From NCBI GenBank assembly GCA_021234155.1, contig JAJEKV010000140.1, forward strand, positions 1,519,407 through 1,583,406: a stretch of DNA of 64,000 nt. The letters run 5' to 3'. The DNA comes from Isoetes taiwanensis (taxonomy: Eukaryota; Streptophyta; Lycopodiopsida; Isoetales; Isoetaceae). The notes beneath the pieces are model-generated. The model saw only the letters and a program-made list of their open reading frames with translations. It did no database searches and had not been told where the DNA came from. The first letter of the stretch is position 1; the number at the start of each line of letters is the position of its first letter. Made by a program: the position numbers and the translations under genes. Shown in pieces: positions 56,830 through 64,000 of this stretch.

Positions 56830-58150
56830 TTCATGTTCTTATTTTAGGCATGTGGTGCATCCACACGTGTGTTTAAAACATCCTAGAAGATACTTCTGAA
56901 GACTTTCTACTTTGAGCTTGAGGTGCTTATTCCTTGGTCTCTAGAATATTCTAGCATCCTCTATAATATTCAAGCATTCTATTTTGATTGTTTGCAGATT
57001 TTCGAAAAAAACTTTCTATTTTTAGGTGATCTACAATATCTTAGAGCAATCAAGAACATTCTAGAATATTCCAAAGTTTTTCTAGAACATTCTAGAATAC
57101 CCTAGTCAAAAAAGTTTCTATTTTTAGATTGAGATACAGCCATGAGCATCTAGAACATTCTAAACTATTGTAGAACTTTCTAGAACATTTCAAAACAATC
57201 TAAGACACGGCGCAAGTTATTTAACACGTCCTACGGTGCAAGTTTTCTACGGCGCAAGTTTGGACCGATGTCAAGATTCCACTAGATTCTCAAAGATCTT
57301 ACGAAGATCCCTGTTGTTTCCCTTATTTGTCTAGATTCTCTAAGATTCCATCAAAATCCTCCTTCAAAGACTTTATGGAGATTCCCTTAGATTCCCTCAA
57401 ACTCCTTTAGATTTTATAAGATCCCTTACATTCTATGAAGATTACCTTAGGTTCTTTTCGATTTTATGAGACTCTCTTAAGATTCCTCTGGGTTTTGTAA
57501 GATTTTATGAAGATTCCCTTAGATTCCTTTAGATCCCCTTAGACTCCCTTAGATTTTATGTGATTGCCCTAGGTCCCCGTACATTTTATAAGATTCAAAT
57601 AGATTCTATGAAGAGTCCCCTAAATACTCTAAGATCTCATCAAGATTCCCTTAGGTTTCATGAAGATTCCCTTAGACTCCCCTAGATTTTAAGTGATTCC
57701 CTTAGATTTCTGAATATTTTCTTATATTCCCTTATATTTTATGAAATTTTCTTAGATTCCCTTAGATTCCTCTAGATTCCTTTACATTATAGAACTTTCT
57801 AGAACATTCTAGGACTTTCAGGAATATTCGAAAACTTTTAGAACATCCTAGAAATTTCTGGAAGTATTTCCTTAGATTCCCTTATATTCCCATAAATTCC
57901 ATTACATTCTAGAGCTTTCTAGAACTTTCTAGAACTTATTAGAATAATATGGAACTTTCTGAAAGGATTCCCATAGATTCCCTTTCATTGTAGACTTTCT
58001 AGAACTTTCTATATCATTTTGGAATTTTCTAGAAGGATTCCCTTAGACTCACCCAAGATTCTCTTATATTCTTTTTAGAACTTTCTAGAATATTCTGGAA
58101 TTTCTAAAACATTCTAGAACTATCTAGAAGATTCTAGAACTTTCTAAAGC
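56830..58150. repeat. Degenerate array of TTCTAGAA and AGATTCCCTTAG motifs
   Basis: About 1.3 kb with very many TTCTAGAA, CATTCTAGAA and TTTCTAGAACATTC words at both ends (57000-57210, 57780-58150) and AGATTCCCTTAGATTCC words in the middle (57280-57780). No period is fixed, so it is a diffuse short-motif array and not a classic satellite. It ends directly at the 5' region of LINE C. Confidence 0.8.
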
Positions 58151-58154
58151 TGGA

Positions 58155-59844
58155 TAGTCAACATTGGTGTGATGAGAAGCTAATGGATGCGCCCTAGGGT
58201 TTCTGCCGGAGGCCGCTTTGTGTTTGTGCTCATATCTTGAGCTACAGACCTCGGATTACGGTGTTTTTTGGCTCGTTGGAAAGCTGATTCAGAGCTCTTT
58301 CCAACGGTGTTGGCATCGCAGGTTTCAGGTTCCGGCTGATAGCCTTTTCGGCCCTGACAGTTCCGGCTCCATGGCGTCAACTTCCAAGCTGCCTGCAAAA
58401 CCTCCTGTATCCATGCCGGTGCAGGGGGCAAATTTGGCATTGCATGTTAACCCTCTGGCGTATAGTGAGAATGTCTTTCAAGACGGTGATTTTCCTGTTT
58501 TGGCACCCTCGGCTGGTGCACCGAAGAGTACAAGTGCTTTGAATAGCGGTAATGCTTCTGTGGATGGTGCCTCGGCGCCAGCGGGTGCCAATTCTAACAA
58601 AGATCAGTCTCGTCCACTTCCTTGGAGGTCCTCAACTTCTGGATTAAATACTAGCAGGGAGCGCTTTAGTGATTGGATCAAGAAGGACTTGTCATCAACT
58701 ACGTCTGCTGTGCGTGTTGCTACAGCTATTGATGTGATGATTCAGGATAATAAAAGAGATCTCAGTAATCTTTTGGGTGAGTTGCGAGCAAAGGAAACTC
58801 AGTTGGAACTTCAGTTACCTTCTGTTGAAGGTTTCTATCAGCCTGAAATGTGTAAGAATACTCTTCAAGCGTCGGGGTACAATGTGGTTGAGATTGATCA
58901 TGACCTGCACAAGAAGTGTATTAGTAACTTGTTGTCGTTTAGTGTGGTTGGTCAATATACTGGAGCATTTCTTGATAGTAGGAAGCTTGGCTATTGGTTG
59001 ACTGGACATCTTCGGAGATTATAGGGTTGCCACCTTATCGTACTTTAAAGATGCTGGATAAGAAGTTCTTTTTGATCGTTTTTGATGATCTTTGTGGTCG
59101 TGGAGCAAGCGGTGTTGGCGCGTGGTGTGGACCCAATGTGGAGTGATTATATTTTGTACCAGCCTTACTCGCTGGATTTTCTCTGAGTGCGACTCTGCTC
59201 TTAGGATGCCATGTTGGTTTTCTATTCCTAATCTTCCTCGATCTCTTGGTGCGAGTTTTTCTTATCGGTATTGCTAATGGTGCGGGTACTCATCGGCCCA
59301 TTCTATTGTTGATGGTGCTAAAATTTGTGTTTCTCTTCCTGGTCGCGGGCTTCGGTATTGTGGTTGTGAAAAGTGGCCCTATCTTTCTCAAAGTATGCTT
59401 TGCGGTTGCTCAATGGCCCTCGACTTGCTGATTTATTTCCTCGACTTGCTTTATTTGCAAATTTTTAGATGCGAAGAGAGATCGCCATGCAATGGTCCCT
59501 TCTTCCTCTGTGCCTCCTACCTCTGGCTTTGTCCCCTTTACCCTCTGTTGTCCCTTACGCCAATGCCCGCTGCGACCTGTTGTTGTTACTCCATCTGCTT
59601 TGCTAAAACCACTATCCCATAAGAAGATTGTGCATACTCCCGCTTTTGAAGAGGATGCTAGGGCTAAGTTCTGAAGATCCAAGAATTGCAAAGCTGACAT
59701 GAAAGTGTTCAAGAACATCATGATAGCGCCAAGAGGGATGGACAAATGTTAATTGGAAAAGAGCCGCATAATAAGGCTAGTCAACATGTGTCTCATGTCA
59801 TGAGCGATTCGATAATTTGCATGGAAGGGTGGAGCGAGAGAGGA

Positions 59845-59849
<5 letters not shown>
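58155..59849 (+). mobile_element. LINE C: L1-type element, 5' part only, cut by LINE D
   Basis: A plus-strand 5' leader (about 58155-58370) and ORF1 are followed after 59674 by about 175 bases and then the poly(T) end of the oppositely oriented LINE D. No ORF2 of LINE C is seen. Its ORF1 is homologous to LINE B ORF1. Confidence 0.7.
58371..59674 (+). pseudogene. LINE C ORF1 (DUF4283-type gag-like protein)
   Basis: ATG 58371 (MASTSKLPAKPPVSMPVQG) starts a frame that is open to 59022. The frame before this Met is the 5' leader read through. After frameshifts the homology to LINE B ORF1 is plain: FFLIVFDDLCGREQAVLARG, DPMWSDYILYQPYS, PCWFSIPNLPRSL, GAKICVSLPG, YALRLLNGPRLADLFPRL, ending ARAKF-stop at 59672-59674. 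At least four shifts are present between 59020 and 59480. The N-terminal half is Ser/Ala-rich and low in complexity. Confidence 0.8.
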
Positions 59850-59875
<26 letters not shown>

Positions 59876-60213
59876 GAAGGTAAGAGTTGGTTTTATCATT
59901 AATTATGAAATCTCGAGTACATAGCAAAATATGCTTTGAAAAAGCATATCAAAATATAGTGAAGTGTAGCGGAGATGATAATAGAATGTAAACAGAGCAA
60001 AATGAAGTCTTGATTTAGGAGGAAGAAACGATCGAGGGAACCTCCTTGGTAGAATGAAATAGCATGTAGGTAAACAATGAGAACACAATTCCGAACGAGA
60101 ACCCGATTCCATCGAGCAAAACCTGCCAAAATCCACCAAAAGAGTAAACCAGAACTAAATAAAATAAAAGCCGGTATATGCTTCTTGTCTTAAAGGACAA
60201 ATGGACAGGGATT

Positions 60214-61906
60214 TCAGCAGTGGTCTGAGAAGTAGGAATTGAAGTAGGCATTGAAGGAATCTGTGGAGCCAAAGAGATATTGGGCAAGGGGCCAATTATT
60301 ATGATAGCAGAGTCGAAACATATCTTTATCCACCAGAAGAAGTAACAGTGACCCATATAGATCTGCCATTAATTTGTGACTATAGTACCATGTTCTATAT
60401 CTTGAGAGCTGAGCTTCTGTGAAAATTCGGTTATTTTGTCGAGGAATTTCCACAAAGTAAATGGAATTTGGATGACCTCCTGCAAAATATACTTGCCCAC
60501 ATATCTTCACTCTCCTTGGTATAACTCATACGTCCTCTTTTCATCAAGAATGACTCCATAGAAGTGGCAATGTCATTTTTCATGACTTGATCACGAGATG
60601 TCCGAATGAAGGGAGAGCTACTGGTATCAAACTTGTTGTTTCCTTCTCCCCGTAAGAAACTAAGATACTCTAGGATCATCAGAAAGAAATAAATTAGAGA
60701 CCACAACATTTAGATTGGAAGCAAACAAATCATAGTGACCCCTATACAAACCATATCCTTCCCATTTCCTGTCAAAATTAGCTCCAAATTTCTTTTTATG
60801 AGCTGTAGCAATAGTCTCAAAATCAAACTGAAAGTGCATTTTTAACCAGAAGATGGACACACTTTTTTTACCATATAACACCCTATTCCTTGCTTTCCAA
60901 ATGTTCCATAGAGCAATTTTAATGATCAGTATTATCAAATTTATTATCACGATTCATAAGAGACATAAGATCCTCATTGATTTCAATCATAAATTTATCA
61001 GAGAACCAAGACCAGAAACCATTTAGGGAGCTACAGAAGAAAATATGGGACATATCCTCGGGGCTGTTACAAGCTAAAAGGGCACATAAAAAGAAATATT
61101 AGGGTATCTCCGGACATAGAGACCGGGTTGTTTAGACTACCATTAGCAATAAGCCAAATGAAATATGAGATCTTGGGAGGGCAATAAGAATGCCAAACAT
61201 TATGAAATAAACTTTTGAGTTGATCATAATTAATGGACCATTTCAGCATAGCTTTACATCCCTCATTGTTAGAAGTCATTGCATTGTAAACATTTTTGAC
61301 TTTGTAATCCCCTTTGTCATTTACTCTCCAGTCACTCTTTCTAGAATTAACAGCTAAATTTGAGAGGAAGGGTTTGATGAAAAAATAAATTTTCTTATCA
61401 GAAGAGGTGCCTCTGATAATACCCTTCAATCTAGTCCATGGAATGACTCTACCACATATAAACATGTCTACGATATAGACTAAACCAGCTTCATTCCATT
61501 TCTTATAAATTGCAGGGTGCTTGATAGCAAGAACGGGGAGAGTTACGCTTTCGATCATGATGGGATTCCAAAAGATTGGAACATCAGAGTGAAGCTCCTC
61601 TCTTTTAATGAAATGGAAATTAGGAGAGCAGCATTCCAGGCCTTGATGAGATTGTGCATAAGAGGGGAGATGTTGGAGCACGGCCCAGTTGATTGAAGCG
61701 AGAATGAGGGAAGCGGATGATGAATAGAGGGATGACCACAAGGGTGACTTAATGATATCCAATACGATAAAGATATAAGCGAGGAGATTGATTCCCATGA
61801 ATAGCTTTCCAAATGAGTTTACAAGAGATTGAGCTTGAATAAAAAGGTTCTTGCAACCTAAACCTCCAGAAACTTTAGGCTTACATATGGAATTCCAATT
61901 AACCAA
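60214..61906 (-). pseudogene. LINE D ORF2, C-terminal part with zinc finger
   Basis: The minus strand reads VIRNFIWKGSHLVNWNSICK, KVSGGLGCKN, LPVLAIKHPAIYKKWNEAGL, CPPKISYFIWLIANG, then, in a shifted frame, CNSPEDMSHIFFC (about 61020-61060, the Cys/His finger), IALWNIWKARNRVLYGKK and a tail to about 60214. This is the standard L1 ORF2 C-terminus. Its sequence is clearly apart from LINE A/B, so it is a different L1 lineage. Confidence 0.82.
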
Positions 61907-63735
61907 ATGACTTCCCTTCCAAATGAAATTTCTAATTACCTTTTCAAGCTCCAGGTAGACATATTTAGGGGCAACTAGAGTGTGGAAAAGTAAACATGAG
62001 AACCGGCAAGAACGGCATTTTGCAATGATAGATCTACTGCAAGAGAGAGATAATTCCCATAGTTGTTCAATTTCTTTTTTATTCTCGAAATAATAGGATC
62101 CCGAGGAGGCCTTTGATGCTATGATTCAAAGCTATAGGCAACTTGATAACTTGGTTGCCTGATTAGAAGGAAGGACATTAATGCCAAAGAAGAACCGGAA
62201 TATTGAGGTCACCAATGATCATACTTTTACCCAAATTCAATTGGATACCAGAGGCAGCAGAGAATTGCCTTAAGATCTTAAGAAAAAGATTAATATTTTG
62301 GAGATCAGCATCAAGGAAGGAAAAGGTATCATCAGCATATTGAAGAATGGAAATACTATCATCAGAATTTGGGAGATTTAAACCTTTCAAGCTGGGCAAG
62401 TATTTTGATAATGAAGAGTGACCCTAGTTAAGAGTTCGGCAGACCACAAGGAAAAGATAGGAGCAAGAGGACATCCCCGCCTAACTCCACAAGAGAGAGG
62501 AAAGAAGCCAGAAGGGACACCATTGATGAGGACAGCAGAATTAGATCTAGAGTTTAAACCATGAATAAGTTTCATGAGCTTAGGATGGAAGCCCAATTTA
62601 GACATGGCAAAATCCAGGAAAATCCCATCTCCACGAGTCAAAGGCTCTTTTAAAATCCAGCTTGAGAAGAATACAATTTTGGTTCGAAATTACGTTTCAG
62701 TCTGAGACCTTCCATAGCAGACCACATAATTGTCCAAGATATATCTATTAGGAAGGAATGCTGATTGGTTTTGACTAATATTTTCTGAAGGAAGCTTTTA
62801 ATTCTCATAGCAATAATCTTAGCACATAGCTTGTAGGTGGTGTTGGTGAGAGAGATGGGCCTCAGTCCTGAAACTTAGAAGGATGATCAACTTTAGGAAT
62901 GAGAGAGATAAATCCTTTGGAAATTGAAGGATGCGGATGATTGTCATTCAGAAGGCATGAACAAAGGAGATAACATCGGGTTTGAGTATATCCCAAAACT
63001 TGATGTAAAATTCAGCAGAGGAGGCCATCCGCGCCAGGAGATTTGCCTTTGGAAAAGGAATTTAAAATCTCATAGATCTCAATTTGAGATGGAATTGCAA
63101 TGAGAGATTCATCCATGATTTCCCTAGGAGCGGGGAAGAATAGAGTCCACGGTGGAGATAAACTCTTTGGCTTCGAGGCCATGTTGGGGTCAATTGGCTT
63201 ATCACTAAAGATATCCATATATACGCTCTTGAAAAAAATTTGCAATTTCGAATGAGAACTGTAATTGTTGCCTTGATCATCACTAGTTTCAGCAATGGAG
63301 TTTCTAAGAACCCTACTCTTTGCAACCACGAAGAAGAATTTAGAGGAGGCGAGTCCATATCATTAGCATATTTGATTTTACATCTAATTTGCGATCCCTT
63401 AGCTTCCATCTCCTCAATATTCTTAATTTTCTCTCTAAAATATCTTCACCAACATGGAGATTGTAGTTGGATGGATCATTACGAAGAAGAAGAGACCTAA
63501 TATCCTTCATATACACTAGGAGCTGGTTTTTTCCTTGGTTCTCTCCTCTTTGATAACTTTGGACCAGTTTTTTAATCCACCCCTTAATTTGCTTGATCTT
63601 AGAGTAGAAACATTTCATAGAGGGCAATTGACTACTATCAACCACATTAGAGTTATTGGAAAGAGTCTCATAAAAGGATCTCGAGGCGAGAGCGAGAATT
63701 TCTCATTCTCTAGCAATGAGGAATTGAACTTGTAG
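61907..63735 (-). pseudogene. LINE D ORF2, linker and reverse transcriptase
   Basis: On the minus strand: linker KCFYSKIKQIKGWIKKLVQS and ERKLRILRRWKLRDRKLDVK (63340-63645), SFSKGKSPGADG (about 63020), AMSKLGFHPKLMKLIHG, GVPSGFFPLSCGVRRGCPLA (about 62460-62520) and the catalytic ILQYADDTFSFLDAD (about 62295-62345). Frameshifts near 62180, 62395, 62640 and 63010 break it. The polymerase motifs themselves are intact. Confidence 0.85.
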
Positions 63736-64000
63736 GCGTGCTCCCTTCTCTTTTGATCTTTGGTGATATGAGAGGTATGAAGGAATTGGGGCTGATGGTC
63801 GAGATGGAAGTGCCCTCATCACTTGTAACATAGCTATTATCCCGGAAGGATGTAGAAGGATTGGAGACATAAAATGCTGTCTAAGGTCTGAAAACTCTTG
63901 CTTTATCCTTTTGTTTATTTGACCAAGTGTAGGTGGCGATGAGAGGATGGAATATAGACGGCTGTTTTCAGCAATAAGAGTATCAGTTCTCCTTTCTGTT
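63736..64000 (-). pseudogene. LINE D ORF2, end of the endonuclease domain (partial at window edge)
   Basis: The minus-strand text TWSNKQKDKARVF (about 63900-63935) and TSISDHQP (about 63800) correspond to the '.TW.N......R.LDR' and 'SDH.P' motifs that close L1 AP-like endonucleases, read across frameshifts. The rest lies outside the window. Confidence 0.55.

Larger units (their letters stand above)
59850..64000 (-). mobile_element. LINE D: L1-type retrotransposon, 3' part, runs off the right edge
   Basis: The minus-strand element ends in a 26-base poly(T) on the plus strand (59850-59875) and continues past position 64000. The ORF2 reverse transcriptase and zinc finger are present; endonuclease text is just entered at the right edge. 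The poly(A) is long and uninterrupted, but ORF2 is frameshifted many times. Confidence 0.85.

Overview
This window looks like nuclear DNA of a land plant. The evidence is several L1-type LINEs of plant architecture, two Helitron-like elements, MITE-like inverted repeats, LTR-retrotransposon primer-binding sites complementary to initiator-Met tRNA, a plant-style C48 (ULP1-like) protease relic, and short GT-AG introns of about 55-115 bases. I cannot name the species. There are no operons, no recognised rRNA or tRNA genes, and no CRISPR. Most of the sequence is transposon-derived, and almost every long reading frame carries single-base frameshifts. These could be genuine decay, residual assembly indels, or both.

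Layout. 1-4835: a decayed C48/ULP1-like protease gene (about 1240-3528) lies between two repeat arrays (1-790 and 3690-4835) that share the 14-mer CCTCCGGGATCACC. The right array alternates two long perfect-type palindromes. 5045-5612: a small two-exon gene relic behind a TATA box. 6140-6573: a MITE. 6574-14900: A-rich, degenerate, retroelement-like DNA without usable reading frames. 14900-18930: nothing recognised. 18930-28170: a tandem array of a roughly 2-kb A+B repeat, interrupted by a 0.31-kb MITE and by a 3.47-kb Helitron. Both insertions can be checked against an uninterrupted copy in the same array.

29897-40666: a nested retrotransposon complex. A 5'-truncated minus-strand LINE (A) has a 17-bp target-site duplication. 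It is split by a GC-rich, nearly complete plus-strand LINE (B, 31436-37867) and by a 0.55-kb MITE. 41615-42226: a second, short Helitron-like element. 42.5-44.6 kb: remains of another LINE family and its 3' tails. 45197-45500: a candidate two-exon gene for a 62-residue protein with a TATA box. 46043-50408: a tandem duplication carrying (TATC)n microsatellites and an LTR followed by a primer-binding site; one copy holds a LINE-tail insertion.

50936-51590: an ORF1-only ('half-LINE') element whose 3' tail is shared with three other places in the window. 52.3-56.8 kb: the best stretch for cellular or unknown genes. It holds a divergent pair (200 aa on minus, 79 aa on plus with a TATA box) and a frameshifted roughly 335-aa minus-strand protein; no function is recognisable for any of them. 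56.8-58.15 kb: a long degenerate array rich in TTCTAGAA palindromes. 58155-64000: a LINE C ORF1 (plus) abutting the poly(T) 3' end of LINE D (minus), which runs off the right edge.

The strongest leads are the ULP1 relic inside motif-sharing palindrome arrays, the Helitron with an exact empty site, the ORF1-only LINE, and the unknown 53-55.5 kb gene group.
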